Source: Clostridia bacterium (GTDB taxonomy: Bacteria > Bacillota > Clostridia > Christensenellales > Borkfalkiaceae). From it: a stretch of DNA of 64,000 bases. Below are positions 1 through 10,201 of this stretch, piece after piece. Position 1 is the stretch's first letter. Each line of letters begins with the position of its first letter. The stretch lies in NCBI GenBank assembly GCA_017504165.1, contig JAFVRR010000002.1, positions 112,473 through 176,472 on the forward strand, in the 5' to 3' direction. A program made the position numbers and the translations under genes. The notes below the pieces were generated by a model. That model did no database searches. It saw only the letters and a list, made by a program, of their open reading frames with translations, and was not told the DNA's origin.

Positions 1-2
1 CG

Positions 3-686
3 GGTAAATTAGTTTCCGTTAATATTAGAGTACCGTTTTATATGTCCATATACAATTCAATCGTATATGCGTTAGGTACTGCCGTTTTAAGTACTTTCGT
101 TACTTGTATCGTTGCTTACGTATGTTCAAAATTTAAAAACTACGTATTTAGTTCGATTATTTATATGGTAAACTTATTCGTTATGGTAACGCCTATCGTA
201 GGTTCTAGCGGTGTACTTATGGAACTTTTAAGAAAGTTCGGGTTATACGATACTTTGACTGGTATTATTATACCTGGTATAACCTTTACGGGTATGTATT
301 TCTTAGTATTTTACGCGATGCTTAGCGATTTACCTAATTCATACTCTGAGGCGGCGGAAATTGACGGCGCGGGAAGACTTCGCATTATGTTTTCCATTAT
401 TATTCCATTAGTTTCTAAAACTATTTCAACGGTTATACTTTTAAAATTTATTGCAACTTGGCAAGACTATAATACCGCTTTGTTGTTTTTACCATCTCAC
501 CCAACCGTAGCCTACGTTATTTGGTACTATACAGTTGGCGGTGGTCGTAGTATAAAACCGGAACTTGGCTCTGTGCCTATTCAAATTTCAAGTTGTATGA
601 TACTTGCTTTACCAATTATTATATTGTTTATTTTTGCAAGAGATAAAATTATGGGCAACGTGTCTATAGGTGGTATTAAAGAATAA
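3..686 (+). CDS. Carbohydrate ABC transporter permease, MalG/CUT1 type (5' partial)
   Basis: Inner-membrane permease subunit of a sugar ABC importer. The reading frame is open to the window edge, so the N-terminus is missing; the first internal ATG at 42 is probably not the start. Several hydrophobic segments are visible, and the cytoplasmic EAA loop that contacts the ATPase is clear (SEAAEIDGAGRLRIMFSIII, about residues 115-134 of the visible part, followed by P). The family is normally about 275-300 aa; 227 residues are seen here. It is last in its transporter group and lies 19 bp before a large surface protein, so the transporter probably imports oligosaccharides released by the secreted proteins downstream. 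The substrate cannot be read from the sequence. Confidence 0.9.
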   Translation, partial: GKLVSVNIRVPFYMSIYNSIVYALGTAVLSTFVTCIVAYVCSKFKNYVFSSIIYMVNLFVMVTPIVGSSGVLMELLRKFGLYDTLTGIIIPGITFTGMYFLVFYAMLSDLPNSYSEAAEIDGAGRLRIMFSIIIPLVSKTISTVILLKFIATWQDYNTALLFLPSHPTVAYVIWYYTVGGGRSIKPELGSVPIQISSCMILALPIIILFIFARDKIMGNVSIGGIKE

Positions 687-705
687 CGAAAAGGAGGAAT
701 TATTT

Positions 706-3700
706 ATGAAAATAGCAAAGAAAAGAGTATTTGGATTTGCGATTTTAGCAATTTTTATACTCTCATGTTTATTCTTAGGTAGTTCTATTTTAAATAAAAA
801 TAAGGTTTACGCTTACGAAGGAAATAATTTTGAAGAGCAGTATTTTATCGGCAAAACTTTAAATATTCCTAATGTAAACATCGACCACGAAGGGAAAACT
901 TATCCTAGCGAAAGATTTGAAGTCGTTTATCCCGACGGAAATAAAAAAGATAGCGATGAAATAAGTTTATCTTTAGCGGGTAATTACACCGTTACTTATT
1001 ACGCTAATAGCGGAAAGTTAAAACTTGTAGAAAGTTTTGTGGTAGTAAGCGAAAGGTACGGAGTTACTTCTATTTCTTCAACCGTTGAGTATAAAGACGC
1101 GGTAAGGCTTAGTTATAATAAAGAAAGCGGACTTGAGGCTAGAATTGCGGATAGAGACTTTTTCACTTATAATCAACCAATCAATATAAACGGTGACGGC
1201 TTAGAAGATATTATTTCATTATATTATTACAACAACTGTAAAAATTTTGAAGGTCAAAACGGTAGAGGTTTCCAAACTAGAAATATTACTATTAGAATGA
1301 CCGACTGTTACAACCCTAACGTGTGGGTAGATATACAAATGTACTATTCGCCATCTGAATATTATCCGTACGTAACTGCGGGCGCTAACGACCAAACTTT
1401 AACGGGTATATCAAAAGGTCAAGGCACTAGTTCCGATTACAAGATAATTAACGGCGAAATGTACCGTGTTTTCTACAACTCTTGGGGAAGGTATATGAGG
1501 CCTGAAGCAAACGTATCGTATACGTCAAGCGATAAGCCGATTGCCTTTTACTATGAAGAGAGCACCAAGCGCTTGTATTTTACTACGGAACATTTTAAAG
1601 AATATCAATTGATAACCGACTTGGACGAGCCAATTTTAAACGATAACTTGTTTAAAGGCTTTACGACTGGTGAAGTTTACGTGTCTATTTTCGGTTCGGA
1701 ATATTTAAACGGAAATACTCAATTTGAAGTAAATATTACTAGTATTGGCGATTACGTTGGTAGTGATTTATCTATGGCTAGTATTGAAGATACGACTGCT
1801 CCCGTTATTAAAGTGGATAGACCTATTACGAAAAATAACGTTTACGCAGTAAAAGATAAACCTTTTAAAGTGTTTGACGCTACCGCTTACGATGCTAACT
1901 CTTCTAACGTTGTAAATACTTACGTTTATAGAGATTACGGCACGCAAAACCAAACTTTCGTGTCTATGCAAGACGGGTATTTTACTCCTAACGGCAATAG
2001 AAAATACACTATAGAGTATTCATCCGTTGATAACTTCGGATATAAAACGGTAGAGACTGTAGAAGTATTTTCAGTGAACGGATTTGACGGTTTACCTATG
2101 GTTTTAACCGTTGATAAAGTTACGGGTAAAGCGGGCGATACTATCGTATTCCCAGCGTATAGCGTAAAGGGTATTAACGGCGACGTTGACGTTACTTTAT
2201 ATTATAAGTACGAAGACGAAGAAAAAACTTTAATTGAAAACAACGAATTATTTTTAGAGAATTCGGGCAAATATACCTTTATATACGAATATACCGACGG
2301 GTATTATAACGAAACTTATAGTTATACGTTAGACTGTAAGCCGTCCGACACGATGTTGTTATTAGACGGTTTGCCATTCCCTAAATACTATATAAAGAAT
2401 GCAACTTATTCTTTCAACGATGCTTTCGTTTACAGTTTTGAAGAAAGCAAAATCAAGAAAAATAAAATTGACGTTTATATTAGCCAGGACGGTGGCGAAT
2501 ATAAAGCGTTAAATAAAAATAAAGAAAAAATTACGGCGTCAAATACCGTAAAGTTTAAATTAAAATGCAATAATTGGGAAGAAGAAACGGAGAATTACCC
2601 TGTAGTTGACGTTAATTATTCTAACCGCAACGCTTTAAAATTAGAAAAGTATTTTATAGGCGACAACGCGGTAATTGAAAAAAGCGCTAACTTAAACGGT
2701 TGTCAAATTAGGGTAGACGATAACGATAAAACGCAAACGGTGGATTTTATTAACGTTTTATCACTTAGTAACTTCTCGGTAGATTTTATTATTCCTACAA
2801 ATTATAGCGATTACGAAAAGGTGTCGTTTGTGTTAACCGACGTAAACAACGCCAATAAAGTAGCAAAAGTTTCTTATTACAAAGAAGATGAAAAGGTTTA
2901 TATGAGTGTAAACGATACGTCTGCTACTTTAATAAACGGCAAAGAGTTTGCTAGTACGTTCTCTCTTTCTTACGATAGTTTATACAACGCTTTCGTGGAA
3001 AACAATACCTATAACGCTTTAAACCCGGTAGAGTTTACTTCAGACGAAGTGTTCTTATCTATCGTGTTTGAAGGGGTAAAAGACGAGTCGGCAATTACTA
3101 TTAAAACTTTATGCAATCAATCTATGCTTGCAATCCGCGATACTGCATCGCCGTTAGTTGATATAGTAGACCCTGTTTCAGGCGTTATTGATTATAATAC
3201 GACTGGTACTTTTAAACCTATATTATCCGTTTGCGACGTATATGCAGTTATTGCTAATGAATTCGTTTCGTTATCGGTAACTACGCCTAGTGGCGAATAC
3301 GCTATTGCAAACGACGGCACTGAATTATTTAATGCAAATATCACTACTAGGTCGTACGAATACACCTTTAAGGAATTTGGCGAATATACTATTACTTACG
3401 TTGTTACCGACCCGCTTGGAAGTTCGTATTTCGGAGTGTACGTTGCGAGAGTTGTTGACGTAACTGCTCCGGAAATCGTAATATCTGAAAGGGGTGTAGT
3501 AGGATATAAACTTGGCACAACCGTAAAATTAGCGGAATACGAAGTTTCTGATAACCATACCGCAACTAAAGATTTAGTAGTTACGGTGGCGGTTGTCGAC
3601 ACTAACGGCGTTATGACTTTCGTTAGTGACGGAAAGTTTAAAGTAACTAAAGCAGGTTACTATCGCGTAATTTACAACTGTTACGACGCTAACGGCAATT

Positions 3701-3735
3701 ATGCGTCCGCAAGTTATAAAATTTACGTTAAATAA
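706..3735 (+). CDS. Large secreted protein with bacterial Ig-like domains
   Basis: A 1009-aa exported protein. I place the start at ATG 706 because AAGGAGG lies at 691-697; an upstream in-frame start at 670 overlaps the permease gene and lacks a site. The N-terminus is a signal peptide or anchor (KK-R, then a hydrophobic stretch to about residue 25). The rest is beta-rich, with Ig-like modules marked by phrases such as DTTAPVIKVD (about residue 360) and DVTAPEIVIS (about 920), typical of Big/DUF5011-type folds. No LPXTG or SLH motif is seen. Position between a sugar permease and a DUF4838 lipoprotein suggests glycan capture at the cell surface. No catalytic domain is recognised; the binding role is inference. 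Confidence 0.75.
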   Translation: MKIAKKRVFGFAILAIFILSCLFLGSSILNKNKVYAYEGNNFEEQYFIGKTLNIPNVNIDHEGKTYPSERFEVVYPDGNKKDSDEISLSLAGNYTVTYYANSGKLKLVESFVVVSERYGVTSISSTVEYKDAVRLSYNKESGLEARIADRDFFTYNQPININGDGLEDIISLYYYNNCKNFEGQNGRGFQTRNITIRMTDCYNPNVWVDIQMYYSPSEYYPYVTAGANDQTLTGISKGQGTSSDYKIINGEMYRVFYNSWGRYMRPEANVSYTSSDKPIAFYYEESTKRLYFTTEHFKEYQLITDLDEPILNDNLFKGFTTGEVYVSIFGSEYLNGNTQFEVNITSIGDYVGSDLSMASIEDTTAPVIKVDRPITKNNVYAVKDKPFKVFDATAYDANSSNVVNTYVYRDYGTQNQTFVSMQDGYFTPNGNRKYTIEYSSVDNFGYKTVETVEVFSVNGFDGLPMVLTVDKVTGKAGDTIVFPAYSVKGINGDVDVTLYYKYEDEEKTLIENNELFLENSGKYTFIYEYTDGYYNETYSYTLDCKPSDTMLLLDGLPFPKYYIKNATYSFNDAFVYSFEESKIKKNKIDVYISQDGGEYKALNKNKEKITASNTVKFKLKCNNWEEETENYPVVDVNYSNRNALKLEKYFIGDNAVIEKSANLNGCQIRVDDNDKTQTVDFINVLSLSNFSVDFIIPTNYSDYEKVSFVLTDVNNANKVAKVSYYKEDEKVYMSVNDTSATLINGKEFASTFSLSYDSLYNAFVENNTYNALNPVEFTSDEVFLSIVFEGVKDESAITIKTLCNQSMLAIRDTASPLVDIVDPVSGVIDYNTTGTFKPILSVCDVYAVIANEFVSLSVTTPSGEYAIANDGTELFNANITTRSYEYTFKEFGEYTITYVVTDPLGSSYFGVYVARVVDVTAPEIVISERGVVGYKLGTTVKLAEYEVSDNHTATKDLVVTVAVVDTNGVMTFVSDGKFKVTKAGYYRVIYNCYDANGNYASASYKIYVK

Positions 3736-3746
3736 GGGGGGATATT

Positions 3747-5804
3747 ATGAAGAATTATTTAAAAAAATTAATAGTGCTTATATTATCTTTACTTATTTTA
3801 ACGATTTCTTTTATCGGTTGCGGAGGAAATGGTGACGATATAGAAGATGAAGGTGGAAAGGAAACGGGTATTGAAAAAACGTATTATAACGGTACGCACG
3901 TTTTTAACTATAAACCTACTTCAAGTTATTTAGTTCAAAGCGGTAATACCGATTATAAAATCGTAACTTCTACTAAAGCGACGTCCGCCGACAGTTTAGC
4001 GGTGCAAGAGTTGGTTTATTTATTTAAAAAAGCAACGGGCATTACCCTTACTGCAACAGTAGACGGCGATTTAACCTACGATGAAAACGTTAAGTATATA
4101 TCAATTGGCGATACTAATATTTTAAAAACTTGTACCACTTTAGATAAAGATACTAGCAATTTAGTAAGAGACGGTTACCGTATTGACACGGAAGGAAAGA
4201 GCATTTTTATCTTTTCTAACAACTTTGGAAAAGGAACGCTTTACGGCGTACACGAATTTATGCACCTTACCTTTAATTACGAGCAATATGCAAGAGACGT
4301 TATGACAATCGACCAAAACGTTCAAACTAAAGAACTTTACGATTATAGCGTTACGGATATGCCGGATATTTTAATTAGAAACGAAGGCTTGCAAAATATA
4401 TATTTTAATACGGAAAATTACGACAATATTATGTTTAGCGACCGTATGCGTGTGTCTAGGTCGGATAGATTAGGTTTGCCTATGCATATAAATACTCCTG
4501 GCGATACGCAATTTACAAAATCGCATAACTCGTGTACCTATATTTTACCTGCCGACCAATATCAAGACAAGTGGGATAAATGGTATTCAACGAATTCAAG
4601 ATTTACTTCTAACGACATGGCGCAATTCTGCTGGACGGCGCGTGGCAATAAAGATGAATTCGAGGCGATGACGGATGAAATTGCAAGGCGTATAGAAGAC
4701 TCTTTAATGTACTTTACTCCTGAAACGCACCCACAATACGAATACGTAGAAATTACTATTCAAGATACCGCAACGACGTTTTGCTCTTGCGACGCTTGTA
4801 TGGCGGATTTAAAAAAATACGGTACTTATGCGGGTAGTTCTATTATTTTAATGAATAGAGTAGCGGAAAAGGTAAAAGAATGGATGGCTAAAGAAGAAAA
4901 CTCTAAATATCGCAGAGAAAACTTCGGCTTTAAATTCTTTGCTTATATGGGTTTTGAAGAGGCCCCTACGGTTAAAGACGGTAATGGAAACTGGAAAGCA
5001 ATTGACGAAAAAGTTATTCCAAGAGATGATTTAATCGTTTATTTGGCGCTTATAGACAATATAGAATACAAAAAGAGTATTTACGATCCTATCAACGCAA
5101 AAGGTAAAGAAATTATAGAAAAATGGGGTTCTATTGCAAAGAGCATTCACTGTTGGTTATATACTACTAACTTTGATATGCAACCATATTATTACGATAG
5201 TTTTGATTTTTATAACGAATGTTATTCTCTTCTTGCAGCGAACAACGTTACTTGGTGCTATGCTGAAAACGGAAAAGATCCTCAAGATATTCACGAATAT
5301 AAAAAATTAAAATCGTGGCTACAAAATAAACTTATGTGGAACTCTTCTTTAGACGCAGGCGAATTAACGACGCGTTGGTTTAAAGGTATGTTCGGCGTTG
5401 CGGGCGAATCTATGGAAGAATTATTCTACGATATTCGTTCGTACAATAAATATAAAAACGAAAAATTTAGTTTATACGTTTTAAGTAGTATATTTGAAGA
5501 CGTTAACGTAAAAGAATATTGGCCACTTCAACTTTTATTATCGTGGACGAACCGTTTCCAAGAAATTAAAAAAGAAGTGGAAATTTACAAGGGCGTAGAC
5601 GACGAAAAGTACAATAAGATTTGTTACTATATCGATAGCGAATGGACTAGTCCAATGGCTATTATGTTACAACTTTATTACGACGATATTCCTTCAAATC
5701 TTCGCGACGGTTATATTAAACAGTTTAAACAAGTTGTTGAAGATCATGGTTTCATAGGTTGGGGCTATCAATTCAATATGAAAGAATTCGTTAATACTTT
5801 GTGA
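3747..5804 (+). CDS. DUF4838 domain lipoprotein, putative glycan-active enzyme
   Basis: A 685-aa lipoprotein: hydrophobic leader and lipobox ending FIGC at residue 25, then an acidic linker. Residues 60-170 resemble the GH20b/GH67N-like alpha-beta domain that precedes TIM-barrel glycosidases (ends in GTLYGVHEFMHLTF). The following region carries DUF4838 hallmarks: the Cys-rich CSCDACMADL segment near residue 350 and many aromatics. The start follows GGGGGG at 3735-3740. It is the third gene of the surface-protein run and overlaps the start region of the next gene. DUF4838 proteins are linked to glycoside-hydrolase folds, but the reaction is not known to me; catalytic residues are not assigned. 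Confidence 0.8.
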   Translation: MKNYLKKLIVLILSLLILTISFIGCGGNGDDIEDEGGKETGIEKTYYNGTHVFNYKPTSSYLVQSGNTDYKIVTSTKATSADSLAVQELVYLFKKATGITLTATVDGDLTYDENVKYISIGDTNILKTCTTLDKDTSNLVRDGYRIDTEGKSIFIFSNNFGKGTLYGVHEFMHLTFNYEQYARDVMTIDQNVQTKELYDYSVTDMPDILIRNEGLQNIYFNTENYDNIMFSDRMRVSRSDRLGLPMHINTPGDTQFTKSHNSCTYILPADQYQDKWDKWYSTNSRFTSNDMAQFCWTARGNKDEFEAMTDEIARRIEDSLMYFTPETHPQYEYVEITIQDTATTFCSCDACMADLKKYGTYAGSSIILMNRVAEKVKEWMAKEENSKYRRENFGFKFFAYMGFEEAPTVKDGNGNWKAIDEKVIPRDDLIVYLALIDNIEYKKSIYDPINAKGKEIIEKWGSIAKSIHCWLYTTNFDMQPYYYDSFDFYNECYSLLAANNVTWCYAENGKDPQDIHEYKKLKSWLQNKLMWNSSLDAGELTTRWFKGMFGVAGESMEELFYDIRSYNKYKNEKFSLYVLSSIFEDVNVKEYWPLQLLLSWTNRFQEIKKEVEIYKGVDDEKYNKICYYIDSEWTSPMAIMLQLYYDDIPSNLRDGYIKQFKQVVEDHGFIGWGYQFNMKEFVNTL

Positions 5805-5815
5805 TGGGGGAAGAT

Positions 5816-8800
5816 ATGAAAAGAAAGATTATTTTGTTTTTAACAATTATATTCAGTATCGCTTGCATGTCTTTTATCGCCTCGTGTGACGGCGCTAGTG
5901 GAAACAAAATCGAAGTGCCTAAAACCGAAGAAAAAACCTATCTTAGTTTAAGCGATTCTAAATTAAACCTCATTATCGGCGAAAATAAAAAAATGACGGC
6001 TAGTTATTCTATTATTCCAAACGCTAAACTTGCATACGCTATTGACAATAGCCAAGTAGCGAGCATTTCAGCGCAAGGAGAAGTGGTTGCATTAGCCGAA
6101 GGCGAAGCTACTATTACCGCAACTTACGGCAATTTAACTAGTACTTGTAGTTTAGTAGTAACGCGCGGTGGTTTCGTGCCTGAAATTAAAATGAGTGGGT
6201 ACGACGAGAATAAGGAAGTTAACGCGTACGTAGTTGGGCTAGATAGTAATTTAGGCGCAAGAATTAAATTTAATAACGCCTTTTACGACGACGCAACCTT
6301 TACTTATACCGTTTCAAATCCTGAAATAGCGGAAGTGGTTAACGGGGTTTTAAAGGGTAAAACTATTGGAACTACCGAAATTATCGTATCTGCGTCTTGG
6401 CGAAATATAAAAGACGTTATTCAGCCTATAACTTTAACGGTATCGTTCAAGGCTAACGCCTATATTTCTATTGAAGGCGGATTAAATGAAATTTCACTTT
6501 ACACTCATTCTCAATTTGAAGGCAACACCTTTGAAAAGGTTAAAGATTTAGATATCGTTGCTCAAGAAAACGGCAAAGATAAAGACTATACGATAAAAGT
6601 TATAAAAGGTAACGACTGCATTAGTCAAAACGGTAAAAATATAACGGGTATTAAAGCGGGCGTTGCAACTATAGAAGTTTCTTTTATAAACGATTATCAA
6701 GAAACGGTTACGCAACGCTTAGATATTATCGTACGTAAACCGTATAGAGAAATTGATAATAAAGTGTTTTTAATTAGCAAAAAAGACGGTACTTTATTAA
6801 GTAATGATTTAAACTCGTTATTTACTTCCGATAAAGTTTTAGCAGGCGCGGAAAACGAATACAATGAATCGATTTTCGAGAATGGTAAAATTACCGATAT
6901 ACAAGTAGATTATTCTATGCCTATTCAAACGCTTTACGTATACAATAGTACGGTAGGTTATAAAATTAAGGCTAAAATTTACACCGATATTATAACTACC
7001 GCGGAAGAATTTAACGGAATTATTCCTTGCTATACTGAAACTGATAAAGGTATATCGGGCGCGTATATCTTAATGAATGATATAGACCTTGGCAACGTTA
7101 GTTACGGTATATGGAAAGATGCTAACGCAGATAGAACTGAATTCGACCACTTGTATTTTGAAGGTATACTAGACGGTAACGGACATATCGTATCTAACTT
7201 TAATACTACAATGAGTTCGGGTATGTTCTATAATATTAGGGCAAATTCAAAAATAGAAAATATTGCCTTTAAGTGTAACAAGGCGTTAATGAACTCTAAA
7301 CTCCTTGCGGTAAAAGCGGGAGATGACGTAACGTTTAAAAATATTTACGTAGAATACCTTGAAAACAGTCAATTATTTAGAGGTGGTTCGGCGGGCGTCG
7401 TTGGTCAAGTAGGTAACAAAACTAAACTTACTAACGTAATAGTAAATTTACCTAACTACGCGGGCTACGTTGAGCCGTCTGGAAAATGGACTAGTAAAGT
7501 ATCTTACGGTATGGTTTTATTTAACCAACAATCGTCAACAATGCAATCCATTATGGAAAACGTATTTGTGGTTGCCGACTCTGGCGACGAGGGCGTACCG
7601 CTACTCGTTGACTATTCGGGTAACGTATACGTTGCAAGTAATAACGTAGGTAGCGTTGACGTAATGCTTAAGGCAGGTGATAACCCTGATGATGCGGGTA
7701 CGGTAAGAACGGTAAAAGGCGCTTATCACTATCAAGGCATAAATCAAATATTAGAAGATGAAATTTACACTAAATACGTTTCTAATAACGAAGAAAATCA
7801 TTGGTGCTTTGACGGTGGCGGTGGAATTTATTGGGGTGTTGATACCTTTGCAAGCGGTGATTACGACTGGCAAGAAATTATCTATTCCGCTAAAGACGGA
7901 CTTGATAAATGGGACGGCAAAACGATTAAATCGGCAGTTGGTAACGACGGTAGAGAATACTGCATAGGTGGAAAAATTCAAATTCCTAACAATACTGCAA
8001 ATATAATTTACAAAAAATTACACGTTACAACTAGCGATAATAAGACTTATTACTTAAACGCTAAAGTTTATACCGACATTATTACAACGACGGAAGAATT
8101 TAACGCGATTGTTCCTTGCTATACGGGTACTGATACCGCCGTAACGGGCGCGTATATCTTAATGAACGATATCGACCTTGGTAACGTAAATTACGGTATA
8201 TGGAAAGAAGGTAACGCGTACAGCCACTTGTATTTCGATGGTATACTTGACGGTAACGGACATATCGTATCTAACTTTAACACAACGATGAGTTCGGGTA
8301 TGTTCTATAATATTAGAGCAAATTCAAGGATAGAAAATATTGCCTTTAAGTGTAATAAGGCGTTAATGAACTCTAAACTCCTTGCACTTTCTACTGGCGA
8401 AAACGTAATTGTAAATAATATTTACGTAGAATACGTTGAGAACAGTCAATTATTTAGAGGTGGCTCGGCGGGCGTTATTGGTCAAATGGGCGCAAGGTCG
8501 AAACTTACTAATATTATAGTAAATTTACCTAACTACGCAGGTTACGTAGAGCCGTCTGGCAGTTGGACGAATAAAGTATCTTACGGTATGGTATTCTTCA
8601 ATCAATCGTCGTCTACACTTCAAACGGTTATGGAAAACGTATTCGTACTTGCAAGTTCCGGTGAAGAGGGCGTACCTTTATACGTAGATTATTCGGGTAA
8701 CGTATACGTAGCAAGCAACGACAACGGCAACGTTGACGCAATGCTTAAAGCGGGCGACAACCCTAACGAAAACGGACAGAAAAAACAATTAGCAGGCTCT

Positions 8801-9955
8801 TATTTATTTAGAGACGTAAACGAAATATTAACGGATAAAACTTATAATAAATACGCATCTAACAGTTTAGAAAGCCATTGGTGCTTAGACGCTGGCGGTG
8901 GCGTATATTGGGGTATAGATAGTTTTGCAAGCGGTGATTACGATTGGCAAGACGTTATTTATTCCGCTAAAGACGGACTTAGCACGTATGACGGTAAAAC
9001 GATTAAAACAGCAAAAGACAATACGGGTAAAGAGTATTGCGTTGGCGGTAAAATCGTAATAGAGAACGATACGGCAAGCGTAATTTATAAAAACTTACAA
9101 GTTGCTACAACCGATAATACCGTTTATTATTTAAGAATTAAAGCGTATACGGACATTATAACAACGATAGAAGAGTTTAATGCAATAGTTCCTGGTTATG
9201 CGGGTACGGATAAAGGTATAACGGGCGCGTATATTTTAGGTAACGATATTGACGCTAACGGCTCGATTTACGGATTGTGGAAGTCGGGCAACGTCTACGA
9301 CCATTTGTATTTTGACGGCGTGCTCGACGGTAACGGTTATACCGTATCCAACTTTAAACTTATGAACCAAACTGGTTTATTCTACCTTATTAAAGCAAAC
9401 TCTGAAATTAAGAATATTGGCTTTAAGGTTAACGCGAATAACCACAACTCTAGGCTTTTAGGTATGACTACCGAGGCAAACGTTATTATAGATAATATTT
9501 ATATAGAATATATTGATAACGAATTCTTATTTAGAGGTGGCGCTGCGGGCGTAATTGGTAAAGTTGGTACGAACACTAAACTTTCTAATATTATCGTAAA
9601 CTTACCTAACTATAGCGGTCATAAAATTCACCAGTTAAATCCTAACTGGAATCAAAGGGTAGAATGTGGTGTATTGGTTAGCATTCCATCATCGTCTACC
9701 ATCCAAAGTATTATGCAAAACGTTTACGTTATAGCAAATACTTCCGAGGCAGTACCGTTGTACGTAGCGTATAGCGGTAGCGTGTACGTAGCAAGCAATA
9801 ACGTTGGTGAAACTAGCCTTGTTTTATCTAACGTAGACAATCCTAACGAAACGGGAAACGTTATTAGTTTAGCGGGCACGTATCACTTTACTTCAATAGA
9901 CGCAATGAAAAACGCAAGTGAATTTAGCGGTTATAAAGGCACTTGGTGCAAATAA
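5816..9955 (+). CDS. Giant lipoprotein with BIG2 domain and three GLUG-like modules
   Basis: A 1379-aa lipoprotein. ATG 5816 is chosen because GGGGG (5806-5810) precedes it and the leader (MKRK, hydrophobic, FIASC lipobox) then starts normally; GTG 5801 and ATG 5804 also lie in frame. Residues about 45-115 form a BIG2 Ig-like domain (SQVASISAQGEVVALAEGEA). From about residue 385 come three tandem copies of a roughly 360-residue module (starts near 385, 749 and 1108), each opening with YTDIITT..EEFN, then GAYIL.NDID, then LDGNG-IVSNF and IENIAFK, which resembles GLUG repeats forming a right-handed beta-helix. The third copy is shortened at the end. Likely adhesive or glycan-binding; function is inference. 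Confidence 0.8.
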   Translation: MKRKIILFLTIIFSIACMSFIASCDGASGNKIEVPKTEEKTYLSLSDSKLNLIIGENKKMTASYSIIPNAKLAYAIDNSQVASISAQGEVVALAEGEATITATYGNLTSTCSLVVTRGGFVPEIKMSGYDENKEVNAYVVGLDSNLGARIKFNNAFYDDATFTYTVSNPEIAEVVNGVLKGKTIGTTEIIVSASWRNIKDVIQPITLTVSFKANAYISIEGGLNEISLYTHSQFEGNTFEKVKDLDIVAQENGKDKDYTIKVIKGNDCISQNGKNITGIKAGVATIEVSFINDYQETVTQRLDIIVRKPYREIDNKVFLISKKDGTLLSNDLNSLFTSDKVLAGAENEYNESIFENGKITDIQVDYSMPIQTLYVYNSTVGYKIKAKIYTDIITTAEEFNGIIPCYTETDKGISGAYILMNDIDLGNVSYGIWKDANADRTEFDHLYFEGILDGNGHIVSNFNTTMSSGMFYNIRANSKIENIAFKCNKALMNSKLLAVKAGDDVTFKNIYVEYLENSQLFRGGSAGVVGQVGNKTKLTNVIVNLPNYAGYVEPSGKWTSKVSYGMVLFNQQSSTMQSIMENVFVVADSGDEGVPLLVDYSGNVYVASNNVGSVDVMLKAGDNPDDAGTVRTVKGAYHYQGINQILEDEIYTKYVSNNEENHWCFDGGGGIYWGVDTFASGDYDWQEIIYSAKDGLDKWDGKTIKSAVGNDGREYCIGGKIQIPNNTANIIYKKLHVTTSDNKTYYLNAKVYTDIITTTEEFNAIVPCYTGTDTAVTGAYILMNDIDLGNVNYGIWKEGNAYSHLYFDGILDGNGHIVSNFNTTMSSGMFYNIRANSRIENIAFKCNKALMNSKLLALSTGENVIVNNIYVEYVENSQLFRGGSAGVIGQMGARSKLTNIIVNLPNYAGYVEPSGSWTNKVSYGMVFFNQSSSTLQTVMENVFVLASSGEEGVPLYVDYSGNVYVASNDNGNVDAMLKAGDNPNENGQKKQLAGSYLFRDVNEILTDKTYNKYASNSLESHWCLDAGGGVYWGIDSFASGDYDWQDVIYSAKDGLSTYDGKTIKTAKDNTGKEYCVGGKIVIENDTASVIYKNLQVATTDNTVYYLRIKAYTDIITTIEEFNAIVPGYAGTDKGITGAYILGNDIDANGSIYGLWKSGNVYDHLYFDGVLDGNGYTVSNFKLMNQTGLFYLIKANSEIKNIGFKVNANNHNSRLLGMTTEANVIIDNIYIEYIDNEFLFRGGAAGVIGKVGTNTKLSNIIVNLPNYSGHKIHQLNPNWNQRVECGVLVSIPSSSTIQSIMQNVYVIANTSEAVPLYVAYSGSVYVASNNVGETSLVLSNVDNPNETGNVISLAGTYHFTSIDAMKNASEFSGYKGTWCK

Positions 9956-9986
9956 CCGCTAGCGGTTACGCTAATTAAAGCGTAAC
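9953..9986. promoter_or_regulatory. 16-bp perfect palindrome followed by an 8-bp hairpin
   Basis: TAACCGCTAGCGGTTA (9953-9968) is a perfect palindrome that includes the stop codon of the GLUG lipoprotein. It overlaps a second inverted repeat, GTTACGCT/AGCGTAAC (9965-9972 and 9979-9986), with a 6-nt loop. The two structures are mutually exclusive because they share GTTA. No T-run follows, so it is not a standard terminator. It sits about 75 nt before the Shine-Dalgarno site of the small peptide gene and could be an operator, a processing site or a partial attenuator. The role is unknown. Confidence 0.45.
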
Positions 9987-10060
9987 GTATTAATTGGGCA
10001 ATATATAAACGTAGAACTACTTTACGTTTGTATTTGTAATAAAATAAAAGGAGATAAAAA

Positions 10061-10201
10061 ATGAAAAAACTGAAGTATGAACCTGTACTATTGGAAATAG
10101 TAGAGCTTGACATGAATACAGATATCGTTACTACTTCCATATCAACTGTAGACTATAATCCATCATGGCTTATAGATGTTTTAGGAGACGATTTATTATG
10201 A
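10061..10201 (+). CDS. 46-aa acidic peptide translationally coupled to a secreted protein
   Basis: A short gene with a strong site (AAAGGAG, 10047-10053, 7 nt before ATG). It encodes MKKLKYEPVLLEIVELD, then a DIVTTS motif, and ends in an acidic tail (VLGDDLL). Its stop overlaps the next start (ATGA, 10198-10201), so translation is probably coupled to the 885-aa secreted protein. There is no signal peptide or membrane segment. The pattern 'MKK.Y..P.LEI.ELD...DIVTTS' recalls short uncharacterised clostridial peptides with a basic start, an acidic middle and an (I/V)(I/V)TTS motif; I cannot assign a function. A leader peptide, a RiPP-like precursor or a small partner of the surface protein are all possible. 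Confidence 0.65.
   Translation: MKKLKYEPVLLEIVELDMNTDIVTTSISTVDYNPSWLIDVLGDDLL

Noticed and set aside
7751..7981. ORFs of 69-76 aa on both strands inside the GLUG lipoprotein gene
   Set aside because: Shadows of the repetitive coding sequence, without start signals.
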